Counted from the stretch's first letter, positions 18,301-28,135 are shown. The stretch is 64,000 nt of DNA from Chromohalobacter moromii (GCF_023091865.1 NZ_JAHXDI010000001.1:1054001-1118000), one strand, 5' to 3'. Translations and numbers: made by a program. The notes: a model not told the origin generated them from the letters alone.

Positions 18301-18427
18301 GAAACGACACGTTGGGCAGCGGCGCCACGGGCAGACGCTGGTATGCCAGTAGCCCCAACAGCACGATGCCTAGCGCCAGCAGCGCGGTGCCCACTGGACG
18401 ACGCACGAAGGGACTGGAAACGCTCAC
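15332..18427 (-). CDS. mdtC: RND efflux transporter, MdtC type
   Basis: A 1031-residue inner-membrane proton-driven pump of the AcrB/MdtBC family. It has twelve expected membrane helices with two large periplasmic loops. The proton-relay acidic pair lies in LVDDAIVVVENIARH (fourth helix), and FIPEQDTGRLIGFVRG follows in the second half. E. coli MdtB and MdtC act as a heterotrimer; the immediate partner here is the paralogue upstream, with a 4-bp ATGA overlap. Substrate is not evident from sequence. No outer-membrane channel gene is present, so a separate TolC is expected. Confidence 0.9.
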   Translation of the reverse strand: MSVSSPFVRRPVGTALLALGIVLLGLLAYQRLPVAPLPNVSFPTIVVNASLSGANPETMASTVATPLERSLGTISGISQMTSSSSDGSTRVVVQFDLDKDIDDAAREVQAAINDAQPLLPSAMTSRPSYRKMNPAAAPIMILSVTSDTLPTSELYQLADERIAPPILQVPGVGDVNVGGSSSPAVRVSLDPRRLEHAGVSLTAVANAIRSATTSTPTGFVASPATRWEVDTDSQLMQAEAFEDLIVARGEDGAVMHLSDVADIENGVEDRYNVGFQNEQPAVLLIISASSGANVIDTIAGIRERMASIESQLPQSASLSVQLDRAPGIRASLHETQLTLMLAIALVVLVVFLFLRNARATLIPSLAIPVSLIGTFAMMHVMGFSLDTLSLMALIVSIGFLVDDAIVVVENIARHIEQGMPSRQAALQGAREVGFTVTSMSVSLVAVFLPLLFMGGFIGRMFFEFAMTLSLAVLVSLVVSLTLTPMLCARWLRPGRERQPPRWETALLAFGQGCQRLYTRSLDIALRHRCLTLLSLLGVIVLNGYLYVAVDKGFIPEQDTGRLIGFVRGDQSLSFDAMSAKLRTIRERLSDAPEVHSVLGFMGGRGGGASATLFITLEEGQREAGTQAIGNRLGASMGDIPGVNTSMMALQDIRIGGRENRGTQYEITLKSDDLALLDTWSQRVSDAMQDVDGLTGVDSDSQGEGQAVELNVDRDTAKRLGVDMQDVDTLLGNAFAQRSITSLFDADNQRYVILEVGDEHRSAPEAISRLHVINDAGDAIPVSAFSHLEESTTPVSVNHQGQFASTTVSFNLEDGVTLGDATQRIRRTVDDLRLPTAVQVDFEGSAGAFQSGMQAMPWLLLAALVTVYLVLGILYESYIHPLTILSTLPSAGVGALLALMLLDTPFTLIALIGIILLIGVVKKNAIMLVDFAVSAERERGLSALDAIREAAVVRFRPIMMTTLAAILGAIPLLLGTDENAALRAPLGITIIGGLILSQVLTLYTTPVVYLYLDRLHRRLRPARLENASQPTT

Positions 18428-21400
18428 GCATCCACCTCGGTATCCATGGCGGTGTCATGCGCATCGCCACGCCGGCGCCAGCGTTCGGACAATCGGTCGA
18501 AGAACAGATAGATTACCGGCGTGGTGAAAAGTGTCAGCAGCTGGCTCAGCAACAGACCCCCGACCATGGTCATGCCCAGGGGGCGCCGTAACTCGGCCCC
18601 GTAACCGCTGGCGAGCATCAGCGGCAGTGCTCCGAGCAGGGCGGCGAAGGTGGTCATCATGATCGGCCGAAAGCGCAGCAATGCGGCGCTATGAATCGCG
18701 CGATATGCCGACATGCCTTGCGTTCGCTGCGCCTCGAGGGCGAAGTCGATCATCATGATGGCATTCTTCTTGACGATGCCGATCAGCAGGATGATGCCGA
18801 TGATAGCCACCATGCCCAGGGCGTTGTTACTGAGCATCAGGGCCAGCAAGGCGCCGATGGCCGCCGACGGCAGGGTCGAGAGAATCGTCAACGGGTGGAT
18901 GTAGCTCTCGTAGAGCACGCCGAGCACGATGTACATGGTGATGACGGCGGCGGCAATCAGCCATAGCGTGTCACGCGTCGAGGTAGTGAACGCCAGGGCG
19001 GTACCTCGAAAATCGAGCTGTGTGTCGGCGCTGAGGACGTCATCGCGGGCCGCTTCGACGGCATCGAAGGCATCCGACAGCGAATAGCCGGGCGCGGCAT
19101 CGAACGACATCAATGCCGAAGGGAACTGATTGAGGCGTTGACGCGATAGTGCGGTGGGTTCTTCCTTGACGCTGACCAGACTCGACAGCGGCACCATGGC
19201 GTCGTCACTGCCGCTGACATATAGCCGGGAAATAGCCTCGGGGCCGGCGTCGTCGCCATGCGCTGCGCCCAGCACCACGCGATACTGGTTGGATTGGGTG
19301 AAAATCGTCGAGATCAGGCGCTGGCCGAAGGCATCGTAGAGGGCGTCGTCGATGTCGGCGACCGAGATGCCGAGCCGGCTGGCGCGCTCGCGGTCGATAC
19401 TGACCTCGAGCTTGCGACCCGCGTTCTGAAGGTCGGTGGCGATATGCGCGATGGCCGGGGCATCCTCGAGACGTTCGGTCATCGCCGAGACGTCGTGCGC
19501 CAATTGGTCGCGATCGCCCTGGGTCAAGGCGAACTGGTACGGATAACGGCTGACGGTGTCTTCCAGCGTCAGGTCTTGCACCGGTGTCAATGCCAGGTCG
19601 ATGCCAGGGACATCGGCAGCGGCATCGAGTAGCCGCGAGACGATGGCGTCCAAGTCGGCGTCGCGCGCGTCCAGGTCGGCCAGGTCGATTTGCAGCCGGC
19701 CGCCATTGAGCGTGGTGTTGGTGCCGTCGATACCGATGCTCGAGGCAATATTGGCCACGGCGGGATCGGCCAACAAGCGCTCGGCCAGATCCTGCTGACG
19801 CGCCGACATGGCACGGTAGGACGTCGTCTGCGTCGCCGTGGTGATGCCGCGCAAGGTGCCGGTATCCTGAGTCGGGAACAACTGCTTGGGCGTCATCCAG
19901 AACAGCACGGCGGTCAGCACGAAGGTTCCCAGTGCCATCCATAGCGTCGCCGTCTGGTGCCTGAGCACCGTGTCCAGGGCGCGTTCGTAGCCACGCGTGA
20001 GGCGTCCGAAGAGGCCTTGGCGACTGCGCACCATGGCTTCGTCGTCGAGGGGCTGAGCGTCGCCCTCGGCATCGCGGGTGCGGCGCCGCAGCCAACGCGC
20101 GCAAAGCATCGGCGTCAGGGTCAGGGAGACGAACGCCGAGATGACGATGGAAATCGCCAGCGTCATGGCGAATTCACGAAACAGCACGCCGACCACACCG
20201 CTCATGAACAGCAACGGGATCAGTACTGCCAGCAGCGATACCGTCAGCGAAAGGATGGTGAACGCGATCTGGCGCGATCCCTTGAGTGCTGCCTGCAAGG
20301 GCGTTTCGCCGCGTTCCAAATAGCGTGTGATGTTCTCGAGCACCACGATGGCGTCGTCGATGACGAAGCCGGTAGCGATGGTCAGCGCCATCAAGGTGAG
20401 GTTGTTGAGACTGAAGCCGGCCAAATACATGGTGCCGAAGGTGCCGACGAGCGACAACGGTACGGCCAGGCTGGGGATCAGCGTTGCCGGTAGATTACGC
20501 AGAAACAGGAAGGTAACCATGATCACCAGCGCGATGGCGAGGACCAGCTCGAACTGCACGTCCTCGACGGCGGCACGGATCGTGGTGGTGCGATCGCTCA
20601 AGATGTCCACGTCGACGTTGCCCGGCAAGCTCGCCGATAACGCCGGCAAGCGACGCTCGATATCGTCGACGACGCCGACCACGTTGGCGCCGGGTTGACG
20701 CAGGACATCGACCAGAATCGTCTTCTCGCCATTGGCCCAGGCCCCGAGTTGGGCGTTTTCCGCGCCGTCCTCGATGCTGGCTACATCGCTCAATCGCAAG
20801 GGGGCGCCATTCTCGTACTTGAGAATGAGGTCGCGATAGCCTGCCGCGGAGGCCAACTGGTCGTTGGCCTCGATGCTATAGGCGCGGTAAGGACCATAAA
20901 TGGTGCCCTTGGCCTGATTGACGTTGGCGCTTTCCACGGCGCCACGCACGCTGGAAAGATCGAGCCCGTGCGCGGCGAGCTGGCGCGAATCGACATCGAT
21001 TCGCACGGCGGGTCGATTGCCGCCGGACAGACGTACCTCGCCGACGCCGCTGATCTGGGCGAGTTTCTGCGCCAGGCGGGTATCGACCAGGTCGTGGACC
21101 TTGGTCAACGGCAAGCTATCGGACGTCACGGCCAGTGTCAGTACCGGCGTATCGGCGGGGTTGACCTTGCTATAGCTCGGCGGACGAGGCAGGTCGTCGG
21201 GCAGCAGGGTTTCCGCCTGGTTAAGAGCGGCCTGTACTTCCTGCTCGGCGACGCCCAGGTCGCCATCGAGACCGAATCGCAACGTGATAAGCGACGCGCC
21301 ACCGGTACTGGTCGAGCTCATGTCCTCGAGGCCGGCGATTTCTCCCAACTCGTCTTCCAGTGGTGCGGTGACGTGGGAAAGCATGACATCTGGGCCCGCG

Positions 21401-21558
21401 CCGGGGTACAGCGTGGTGACCTGAATGGTAGGAAAGTCGACTTCGGGCAGCGACGATATGCTGAGCAGCCGGTAGGTAAAGGCGCCGGTGATAAGGATGG
21501 CCAGCATCACCAGAGAGGTGGCGACCGGACGTAGAATGAACAGCCGCGATGGATTCAT
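18424..21558 (-). CDS. mdtB: RND efflux transporter, MdtB type
   Basis: A 1044-residue RND pump subunit, paralogous to the downstream gene. It shows VIDDAIVVLENITRY with the paired acidic residues, LFPTQDTGTLRG, and the C-terminal FTTPVIYLFFDRL signature. It shares 4-bp overlaps with both neighbours, so translation of mdtA, mdtB and mdtC is coupled. The B/C assignment rests on gene order and on which copy follows the adaptor. It exports drugs or bile-salt-like compounds in relatives. Confidence 0.9.
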   Translation of the reverse strand: MNPSRLFILRPVATSLVMLAILITGAFTYRLLSISSLPEVDFPTIQVTTLYPGAGPDVMLSHVTAPLEDELGEIAGLEDMSSTSTGGASLITLRFGLDGDLGVAEQEVQAALNQAETLLPDDLPRPPSYSKVNPADTPVLTLAVTSDSLPLTKVHDLVDTRLAQKLAQISGVGEVRLSGGNRPAVRIDVDSRQLAAHGLDLSSVRGAVESANVNQAKGTIYGPYRAYSIEANDQLASAAGYRDLILKYENGAPLRLSDVASIEDGAENAQLGAWANGEKTILVDVLRQPGANVVGVVDDIERRLPALSASLPGNVDVDILSDRTTTIRAAVEDVQFELVLAIALVIMVTFLFLRNLPATLIPSLAVPLSLVGTFGTMYLAGFSLNNLTLMALTIATGFVIDDAIVVLENITRYLERGETPLQAALKGSRQIAFTILSLTVSLLAVLIPLLFMSGVVGVLFREFAMTLAISIVISAFVSLTLTPMLCARWLRRRTRDAEGDAQPLDDEAMVRSRQGLFGRLTRGYERALDTVLRHQTATLWMALGTFVLTAVLFWMTPKQLFPTQDTGTLRGITTATQTTSYRAMSARQQDLAERLLADPAVANIASSIGIDGTNTTLNGGRLQIDLADLDARDADLDAIVSRLLDAAADVPGIDLALTPVQDLTLEDTVSRYPYQFALTQGDRDQLAHDVSAMTERLEDAPAIAHIATDLQNAGRKLEVSIDRERASRLGISVADIDDALYDAFGQRLISTIFTQSNQYRVVLGAAHGDDAGPEAISRLYVSGSDDAMVPLSSLVSVKEEPTALSRQRLNQFPSALMSFDAAPGYSLSDAFDAVEAARDDVLSADTQLDFRGTALAFTTSTRDTLWLIAAAVITMYIVLGVLYESYIHPLTILSTLPSAAIGALLALMLSNNALGMVAIIGIILLIGIVKKNAIMMIDFALEAQRTQGMSAYRAIHSAALLRFRPIMMTTFAALLGALPLMLASGYGAELRRPLGMTMVGGLLLSQLLTLFTTPVIYLFFDRLSERWRRRGDAHDTAMDTEVDA

Positions 21559-22763
21559 GAGGCGTCTCGCGACGTCTGCGTGTCGGCGTCATCGTCAGCC
21601 GTCGAAGAGGCGCGGGTTTCTCCCGGTAGGGCGTTGCTGACGACGCGTACCTTGGCACCGTCGCGGAGGCTATCGACGCCGTCCACGACCACGCGCTCGC
21701 CTGCCGAGACGCCGCTGGCTAGGGCGCTGCGATGATTTTCGCTGGCACTGACGACGACATCGTGGCGGGTCACCGTGTCATCGTCGCCGACGACATACAC
21801 GAACAGGCCGTCTTGACCGGTCTGAACGGCAGGCGCGGGGACGATGACGCGGTCACGCAGCGTGTTGACCGTCAGCCGCACGTCGACGAAGGCGCTGGGG
21901 TAGAGGCGGTCCGCTGCGTTGTCGAAGCGCGCGCGGAGTCGCACGGTGCCGGTGGCGGTGTCGATCTGGCTGTCGATGCTGGTCAGTTGTCCTTCGAGGC
22001 GTTCGTCACCCACCGTGGTCACCGAAACGCTGGGCGCGTCTCCTGACGCCAGTTGCTCGCGCAGCGTCGGTACGTATTGGCTGGGCAATGAGAAGACTAC
22101 CGAGATCGGATCGAGCTGGGTGAGCGTGGCAATGGGATCGTCGTCACCACTGCTGACCAGGTTACCGGGATCGACGTTGCGGATGCCGATGATGCCGGCG
22201 TTGGGCGCAGTGATGTCGGTATAGTCCAGCTGCACTTGGGCGCTATCGATATCGGCTCGGTCGCTGGCCACGGCTCCTTGGTATTGGCGGACTAGTTGGC
22301 GCTGCTGTTCGAGTTCCTGACGGGAGATCGACTGACTCTGCGCCAAGGTCTCATAGCGCTCGAGATCCTCGCGGGCCGATTTCAATTGTGCCTGGTCCTG
22401 GACCAGTTGCCCTTGGGCAGCCGCTAGCTGAGCCTGATAGTCACGCGGATCGATGGTGGCCAGGCGCTGTCCTTTCTCGACATGCTCACCTTCCTCGAAA
22501 TCCACCGTGAGCAGTTCGCCTTCGACACGCGGATAGACATCAATGCTCGATAGCGAACGCACGGTGCCTAGTGCGCCGACGGTGATCTCGAGATCGCCGC
22601 GTTGGGCCTCGATAGCTGCCACGGCCGCGCTCCTGTCGCGACCAGCACTGGCTGGCGCGTCGCTTGACTGATCGTCGCTTTGCCAGTTGGGGAACCACCA
22701 TAGCGCGAGGGCGATCAAGACGACGATGAGTAGGGCGATCCAGAGACGACGAGAGTGGGGCAT
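21555..22763 (-). CDS. mdtA: RND periplasmic adaptor (membrane fusion protein), MdtA type
   Basis: A 402-residue HlyD/AcrA-family adaptor. It has a single N-terminal membrane anchor (LWIALLIVVLIALALWW), a lipoyl half-motif VYPRVEGELLTVDFEEGEHVEKGQ, an alpha-helical hairpin about residues 110-170, the second lipoyl half DITAPNAGIIG, and a beta-barrel domain. It bridges the pump to an outer-membrane channel. The open frame continues to 22901; the ATG at 22763 starts directly before the anchor, as in relatives. It is first in the operon mdtABC. Confidence 0.9.
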   Translation of the reverse strand: MPHSRRLWIALLIVVLIALALWWFPNWQSDDQSSDAPASAGRDRSAAVAAIEAQRGDLEITVGALGTVRSLSSIDVYPRVEGELLTVDFEEGEHVEKGQRLATIDPRDYQAQLAAAQGQLVQDQAQLKSAREDLERYETLAQSQSISRQELEQQRQLVRQYQGAVASDRADIDSAQVQLDYTDITAPNAGIIGIRNVDPGNLVSSGDDDPIATLTQLDPISVVFSLPSQYVPTLREQLASGDAPSVSVTTVGDERLEGQLTSIDSQIDTATGTVRLRARFDNAADRLYPSAFVDVRLTVNTLRDRVIVPAPAVQTGQDGLFVYVVGDDDTVTRHDVVVSASENHRSALASGVSAGERVVVDGVDSLRDGAKVRVVSNALPGETRASSTADDDADTQTSRDAS

Positions 22764-22946
22764 GACGGGGCATTGATCCTTGTCAGAGACATTCCGGCGC
22801 AGAGGCCGCGCGCGTTTTGGGCGGACGCGAGTCACCGGGATAAGAGGCGCATTGTAACGAAAGGTTCCTGTTAACGACGAATCGGTTGGACGATCGTGCA
22901 CAGTCTAAGGGGGCGGTGGGCAAGAATTAAGGAAGGATAATGCAAA

Positions 22947-22974
22947 AACACCCGATGCACGTGCATCGGGTGTT
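22947..22974 (-). terminator. Intrinsic terminator of betIBA
   Basis: A perfect palindrome of 14 + 14 bases (centre CACGTG), 28 bp after the betA stop. On the minus strand it is followed by TTTT, a good rho-independent terminator. Confidence 0.88.
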
Positions 22975-23002
22975 CGAGGCGGACGTCATTTCATAAGCAG
23001 CG

Positions 23003-24685
23003 TCATGCCTTGCGGCGTGCCGGTGCGTCATGAGCGACGTAGTAATCGACCTCGGCGGGCGGCAGCGGATCGCGCCCGCGCACCTTGTCGGCCATTTTTT
23101 CGGCGATCATGATCGTCGGTGCGTTGAGGTTGCCGGTGGCAATCACGGGCATGATCGAGGCATCGATGACGCGCAGCCCTTCGAGACCATGTACGCGTCC
23201 CGCGCCGTCGACGACGGCCATCTCGTCATCGGCATTGCCCATCTTGCAGGAGCCGGCGGGGTGATAAGCGGTCTCCGCGTGCTGACGCACGTATTCGTCG
23301 AGCTCCGCGTCGCTTTGCGCATTCGGCCCCGGCGAAATCTCGCGGCCGCGATATTCGTCCATCGTTGGCTGCTCGATGATCTCGCGCGTGATGCGGATCG
23401 CGTCGCGGAATTCCTGCCAGTCCTTTTCCTCGGACATGTAGTTGAACAGGATGCTGGGCGCGGCGTTTGGATCGCGGGATGTCAGGCGGATCCGTCCACG
23501 GCTCATGGAGCGCATGGAGCCGACGTGGGCCTGAAAACCATGGGCCTGCACCGCGCTCTTGCCGTTGTAACTGATGGCGATCGGCAAGAAGTGGTACTGG
23601 AGGTTGGGCCACTCTTCCTGGTCGTTGGTACGAATGAAACCGGCCGCCTCGAACTGGTTGCTGGCGCCGACACCCTTGCCGAAGAAAAGCCATTCGGCAC
23701 CGATCTTGGGCTGGTTGTACCACTTGAGCGCCGGATACAGCGAAATGGGCTTCTTGCATTCGTACTGGATGTACATTTCCAGGTGATCCTGGAGGTTTTC
23801 GCCGACGCCTGGCAGCGCGTGTACCACGGGAATGTCGAATTCCTTGAGGTGCTCGGGATTACCCACGCCGGAGCGCTGCAGGATCTGCGGTGAGGCGATG
23901 GCACCCGCGCACAACAACACCTCGCGACGTGCGCGAACACGCTGGGCCTGGCCCTTGCGCTCGTAGCTCACGCCGACGGCGCGCTTGCCCTCGAATTCGA
24001 TGACATCGGTCGTAGCGTGCGTCTCGATCGTCAGGTTGGGGCGTTGCTTGGCGATATCCAGATAGCCGCGCGCCGTGGAGGCACGACGACCGTTCGGCGT
24101 CGTCGTGCGGTCCATGGGACCGAAGCCTTCCTGCTGGTAGCCGTTGACGTCTTCGGTGGCCGGGTAGCCGGCCTCGATGCCCGCACGAATGAAGGCGCCG
24201 TAGAGCTCGTTGTTGCCTTCCTTGGGGGTGGCCACCGACACCGGGCCATCGCCGCCGTGGTAATCATTGGGCCCGATGTCGCGCGTCTCGGCACGCTTGA
24301 AGTAGGGCAGGCACTGCAGGTAGTTCCAGTCCTCCAGGCCCGGCGTCTTGGCCCAGTTGTCGTAATCCAGCGCGTTGCCGCGTAGATAGCACATGCCGTT
24401 GATCAGCGATGAACCGCCAAGCCCCTTGCCACGACCGCACTCCATGCGACGGTTGTTCATGTGGGGTTCGGGATCGGTCTCGAATGCCCAGTTGTAACGC
24501 TTGCCCTGCAGTGGATACGCCAGCGCTGCGGGCATCTGCGTACGAAAGTCGAAGCGATAGTCGGGGCCGCCGGCCTCGAGCAGCAGGACCTGGACGTCGG
24601 GGTCCTCGGTCAGGCGAGTGGCGAGTACGTTGCCGGCAGAACCGGCCCCGATGATGATGTAATCGAATTCACGAGCCTGGGTCAT
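23003..24685 (-). CDS. betA: Choline dehydrogenase BetA
   Basis: A 560-residue GMC-family flavoprotein. It has an N-terminal FAD motif [20 protein letters not shown] signatures [15 protein letters not shown] and [15 protein letters not shown], and the catalytic His in [10 protein letters not shown] near the C-terminus. It oxidises choline to betaine aldehyde at the membrane with electrons going to the respiratory chain. The length matches E. coli BetA (556). The SD AAGGAGGG is strong. It is third in betI-betB-betA and ends at an intrinsic terminator. The pathway makes the osmoprotectant glycine betaine, as expected for a halophile. Confidence 0.96.
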   Translation of the reverse strand: MTQAREFDYIIIGAGSAGNVLATRLTEDPDVQVLLLEAGGPDYRFDFRTQMPAALAYPLQGKRYNWAFETDPEPHMNNRRMECGRGKGLGGSSLINGMCYLRGNALDYDNWAKTPGLEDWNYLQCLPYFKRAETRDIGPNDYHGGDGPVSVATPKEGNNELYGAFIRAGIEAGYPATEDVNGYQQEGFGPMDRTTTPNGRRASTARGYLDIAKQRPNLTIETHATTDVIEFEGKRAVGVSYERKGQAQRVRARREVLLCAGAIASPQILQRSGVGNPEHLKEFDIPVVHALPGVGENLQDHLEMYIQYECKKPISLYPALKWYNQPKIGAEWLFFGKGVGASNQFEAAGFIRTNDQEEWPNLQYHFLPIAISYNGKSAVQAHGFQAHVGSMRSMSRGRIRLTSRDPNAAPSILFNYMSEEKDWQEFRDAIRITREIIEQPTMDEYRGREISPGPNAQSDAELDEYVRQHAETAYHPAGSCKMGNADDEMAVVDGAGRVHGLEGLRVIDASIMPVIATGNLNAPTIMIAEKMADKVRGRDPLPPAEVDYYVAHDAPARRKA

Positions 24686-24763
24686 GAGCGGCCCTCCTTC
24701 ACGTGGTCGAACGAATGACAGGAATGCACCCGTGGCCGGCTGGCGCCGACCACGGACGCTGCA

Positions 24764-26233
24764 TCAGAACACGGCGGGGAAGGGCCCCATTTCGATCTGT
24801 ACCGATTTGATCTGCGTGTACTGATCGAGCGACGAGAGACCGTTTTCACGACCGATGCCCGATTCCTTGTAACCGCCCACCGGCATTTCCGCCGGTGAAT
24901 CGCCCCAGGTATTGATCCAGCAGATGCCGGCCTGCAGGCGATGAATGACGCGGTGCGCGCGGTTCAGGCTTTCGCTGAACAGGCCGGCGGCAAGGCCGTA
25001 GCCGGTGTCATTGGCGCGACGAATGACTTCTTCCTCGTCGTCGAAAACCAGGACCGACATCACCGGGCCGAAGATTTCCTCGCGCACGATGCGCATGTCG
25101 TCGCGGCAATCGGTGAAGACCGTCGGTGCGGCCCACGCACCCTGAGCCCAGACTCCCTGGTTCCAGCGGCCACCGCCGACCAGCAGCCGAGCGCCTTCCT
25201 GGGCGCCAAGATCGATATAGCTCTGCACTTTTTCCTGGTGCTCGAAGCTGACCAGCGGACCGAAGTTGACCGCCGGATCCAGCGGATCGCCGGCCTTGAT
25301 GCGTTCGACGCGCTCCTTGATCTTGGCTTCGAAGTCCGCCTGCACCGAGCGCTGCACGAAGACGCGGGTGCCGTTGGTGCAGACCTGGCCGCTGGAATAG
25401 AAATTGGCCAGCATCGCCGCGTCGGCGGCGCGTTCCAGGTCGGCGTCCTCGAAGACGATCAACGGCGACTTGCCACCCAGCTCCATGGTGACTTCCTTGA
25501 GCGTCGACCCTGCGGCGGCGGACATGACCTTCTTGCCGGTGCCGGCTTCGCCGGTGAAGGTGATCTTGTCGATGTCGGCGTGATTGGTGAGCATCTGCCC
25601 GACGCGCCCGTCACCCTGGACGACGTTGAATACGCCATCCGGTAGGCCGGCTTCGGTGAGAATTTCCGCAAGTTTCAGGGTGGTCAGCGGTGTGACCTCG
25701 CTGGGTTTGAAGACCACAGCGTTACCCGCCGCCAGTGCCGGCGCGGATTTCCAGCAGGCGATCTGGATAGGATAGTTCCAGGCGCCGATGGCGCCGATGA
25801 CGCCCAGCGGTTCGCGACGCGTGTAGAAGAACGAATCCTCGCGTAGTGGGACCTGGGTGCCTTCGATGGAGGGCGCCAGGTTGGCGTAGTATTCCAGCGA
25901 GTCGGTACCGGTGACGATGTCCACGGCTTGCGTTTCGCTGATCGGTTTGCCGGTGTCCAGTGTTTCGAGGTGGGCCAGTTCATCATTGCGTTCGCGCAGC
26001 AGCGCGACGGCGCGATGCAGGATACGGCTGCGTTCCATGCCGTTCATTGCTGCCCATGTACGCTGGCCTTCGCGGGCCGAGGCGACGGCACGATCGACAT
26101 CGTCCTGAGAGGCTTGCTGGATGCTTGCCAGCACACTGCCATCGACCGGATTGATCGTGTCGAATGTCTCGCCGGATGTAGCGTCGACGAATCGGCCGCC
26201 GATGTAGAGCTTTTGAGTCTCGAAAGTGGCCAT
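24764..26233 (-). CDS. betB: Betaine aldehyde dehydrogenase BetB
   Basis: A 489-residue aldehyde dehydrogenase. It carries [11 protein letters not shown] (NAD(P) site), the general-base motif LELGGKSP (here TMELGGKSP) and the catalytic Cys in [14 protein letters not shown]. It oxidises betaine aldehyde to glycine betaine in the cytosol. The length and ends ([24 protein letters not shown]) fit BetB closely. The SD GGAGG precedes the ATG. It lies 54 bp after betI and 78 bp before betA on the same strand, within one operon. Confidence 0.96.
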   Translation of the reverse strand: MATFETQKLYIGGRFVDATSGETFDTINPVDGSVLASIQQASQDDVDRAVASAREGQRTWAAMNGMERSRILHRAVALLRERNDELAHLETLDTGKPISETQAVDIVTGTDSLEYYANLAPSIEGTQVPLREDSFFYTRREPLGVIGAIGAWNYPIQIACWKSAPALAAGNAVVFKPSEVTPLTTLKLAEILTEAGLPDGVFNVVQGDGRVGQMLTNHADIDKITFTGEAGTGKKVMSAAAGSTLKEVTMELGGKSPLIVFEDADLERAADAAMLANFYSSGQVCTNGTRVFVQRSVQADFEAKIKERVERIKAGDPLDPAVNFGPLVSFEHQEKVQSYIDLGAQEGARLLVGGGRWNQGVWAQGAWAAPTVFTDCRDDMRIVREEIFGPVMSVLVFDDEEEVIRRANDTGYGLAAGLFSESLNRAHRVIHRLQAGICWINTWGDSPAEMPVGGYKESGIGRENGLSSLDQYTQIKSVQIEMGPFPAVF

Positions 26234-26287
26234 GGGGTCCTCCCGTGTCGTGAATGTGTCGTGAATGGAAAGTGTCGAGGCCTGGCG

Positions 26288-26899
26288 TCAGGCATTTATC
26301 GGCGCTTGAGTCGTGGCATGAGCGAGTTGCTCTTCCACATAGTCATAGGCCAGTTGTCGCGCTCGGTCGACATCGATGCCTTGTGGCGCGAGTGCGCCGC
26401 GTAACCAGAGCCCGTCGATCATTGCGGCCAGACCGCGTGCTGCCTGCTGTGCGTCGGGCCTTGGCAGGCAGCGTTGAAAGTGGTGACAGATGTTTGAATA
26501 TAGTCGCCGATCATTGACGCGCTGCAAACGCTGCAGATCGGGACGGTGCATGCTGACCGACCAGAAGGCCAACCAGGTCTTCATGACGATCTTGTTGACC
26601 TGGCTGCGGTCGAAGTTGCCGTCGATGATGGCATGCAGATGTTGACGTGGGGACTCGACATCGTCACGGGCACGCCGTCGTGCGACGGCGTCGCCGAGGT
26701 CCCAAAGAATCTGACGCATGGTCGATTCGAGCAACCCGTCCTTGCCGCCGAAATAGTGGCTGATGATGCCCGCCGAGACGCCGGCACGCTTGGCGATCCG
26801 CGCGATGGTGGCATCCGCTAGGCCGACGTCGTCGATGGCTTCCAGTGTTGCTTGAATCAACTGGCGACGGCGAATGGGTTGCATACCGAGCTTGGGCAC
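26288..26899 (-). CDS. betI: Choline-responsive TetR-family repressor BetI
   Basis: A 203-residue TetR-family regulator. It begins (V)[21 protein letters not shown], almost as in E. coli BetI, and has the helix-turn-helix [20 protein letters not shown] (about residues 32-51). The longer frame to 26971 is not used: a GTG at 26899 sits eight bases after AAAGGAG and matches the family N-terminus. It represses the bet genes in the absence of choline. Two ATTGA-N8-TCAAT operators lie in the divergent region upstream. Confidence 0.95.
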   Translation of the reverse strand: MPKLGMQPIRRRQLIQATLEAIDDVGLADATIARIAKRAGVSAGIISHYFGGKDGLLESTMRQILWDLGDAVARRRARDDVESPRQHLHAIIDGNFDRSQVNKIVMKTWLAFWSVSMHRPDLQRLQRVNDRRLYSNICHHFQRCLPRPDAQQAARGLAAMIDGLWLRGALAPQGIDVDRARQLAYDYVEEQLAHATTQAPINA

Positions 26900-26985
26900 C
26901 GAACATTCTCCTTTGCTGACGTTCGGGGTAGTCCAATGGTGCACCTCATGAGCTACCCGTCGTCGAATCATTATGGAATTTTTTT

Positions 26986-27003
26986 ATTGAACGTTCAATC
27001 AAT
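26986..27003. promoter_or_regulatory. BetI-type operator 1
   Basis: ATTGA-ACGTTCAA-TCAAT, embedded in a longer perfect inverted repeat TTTTTTATTGA/TCAATAAAAAA, 87 bp upstream of the betI start. The core matches the TTGAACGTTCAA-like bet operator known from E. coli. Confidence 0.8.
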
Positions 27004-27085
27004 AAAAAATCTGCTATCTTTCCTATGGTAAATGAAATCCATAGTGGAAAAGAATCGCCGAATTCATTTAGCATAAAAAAACGTT

Positions 27086-27103
27086 ATTGAATCGTCATTC
27101 AAT
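27086..27103. promoter_or_regulatory. BetI-type operator 2
   Basis: ATTGA-ATCGTCAT-TCAAT has the same half sites and the same 8-base spacer as operator 1, starting exactly 100 bp further on and 34 bp before choX. It probably controls choX. Confidence 0.72.
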
Positions 27104-27136
27104 GACTATATCAACATCAACGCAAGGGAGAGTTCC

Positions 27137-28087
27137 ATGTCTAACAAGACTCCATTGATCGCGCTGCTGGGTAGTGCCACGTTGCTTTCGCCGCTGGCCA
27201 TGGCCGACACGCCAGAGGAATGTCAGCCCGTGCGTTTCGCCGAAGTCGGCTGGACGGATATCACCGCTACCACCGCATTGACGCGTGAGGTGCTCGAAGG
27301 GCTGGGGTATGAAACCACCTCCGATACCGTTTCCGTCCCCGTCGCCTACGCCGGCATGAAGAATGGCGACTTTGATGTATTCCTGGGCAACTGGATGCCG
27401 TCGATGGCGTCGATCAGCGACGAGTACATCGACAAGGGGCAGGTCGATCGACTGGGCGCGAACCTCGAGGGCGCCAAGTACACCTTGGCGGTACCGCAAT
27501 ACGTCTATGATGCCGGTGTCACCTCGGTCGAAGACCTGGATGATCATGCGGACCAGTTCGGTAGCCGTCTGTATGGCATCGAAGCGGGCAACGACGGCAA
27601 CCAGATCATTCAGCAGATGATCGATGACGATGCCTTCGGCTTGGGCGACTGGGACCTGATCGACTCGTCCGAATCGGGCATGCTCGCCGAGCTTAACTCC
27701 CGGACCCAGAGCGATGAATGGATGGTGTTCCTCGGTTGGGAACCGCACCCGATGAACACCAACTACGACATAGCCTATCTGAAAGATGCCGATGACTACT
27801 TCGGCCCTAATCTAGGCGGCGCCACTGTGTATACCAATACACGTGCCGATTACGCCGAGGCATGCGGCAACGTGGGCGAATTGCTCAATAACTTGAGCTT
27901 TACTTTGTCCATGGAGAACAAAATCATGGGTGCGATCATGGATGACGGCGAAGATCCGCGCGATGCTGCCCGTGCTTGGCTCCAGGACAATCCGGGCGTG
28001 CTCGACGAGTGGCTCGATGGCGTGACCACCGTCGAGGGCGAGTCTGGCCTGGATGCCGTGAAGCGCGAGCTCGACATCGACGCCTAA
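27137..28087 (+). CDS. choX: Choline-binding periplasmic protein of an ABC transporter (ChoX-like)
   Basis: A 316-residue periplasmic substrate-binding protein of the OpuAC/ChoX group. It has a signal peptide (MSNKTPLIALLGSATLLSPLAMA) cleaved before DTPEE. The ligand-binding region includes FAEVGWTD, FLGNWMPSM and MVFLGWEPHPMNTNYD, with the aromatic residues that box the trimethylammonium group in ChoX. Two cysteines could form a disulfide. It is divergent from betI and shares the operator region, which supports choline as ligand. The permease and ATPase genes (choW, choV) do not follow; a terminator and a tRNA do. The SD AAGGGAGAG precedes the ATG. Confidence 0.9.
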   Translation: MSNKTPLIALLGSATLLSPLAMADTPEECQPVRFAEVGWTDITATTALTREVLEGLGYETTSDTVSVPVAYAGMKNGDFDVFLGNWMPSMASISDEYIDKGQVDRLGANLEGAKYTLAVPQYVYDAGVTSVEDLDDHADQFGSRLYGIEAGNDGNQIIQQMIDDDAFGLGDWDLIDSSESGMLAELNSRTQSDEWMVFLGWEPHPMNTNYDIAYLKDADDYFGPNLGGATVYTNTRADYAEACGNVGELLNNLSFTLSMENKIMGAIMDDGEDPRDAARAWLQDNPGVLDEWLDGVTTVEGESGLDAVKRELDIDA

Positions 28088-28107
28088 GCGTCGCACCTTG
28101 TCACTGC

Positions 28108-28135
28108 CATGGGCTTGCCAAGCGGCAAGCCCATG
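28108..28135 (+). terminator. Hairpin terminator of choX
   Basis: A perfect 12-bp stem CATGGGCTTGCC/GGCAAGCCCATG with loop AAGC, 20 bp after the choX stop. It overlaps the tRNA-Met promoter and has only a weak T tract. Confidence 0.7.

Noticed and set aside
20695..21534. 279-codon plus-strand open frame across mdtB
   Set aside because: Antisense shadow of an RND pump with unmistakable motifs.
23030..23893. 287-codon plus-strand open frame across betA
   Set aside because: Antisense shadow of betA, with no SD or motif.
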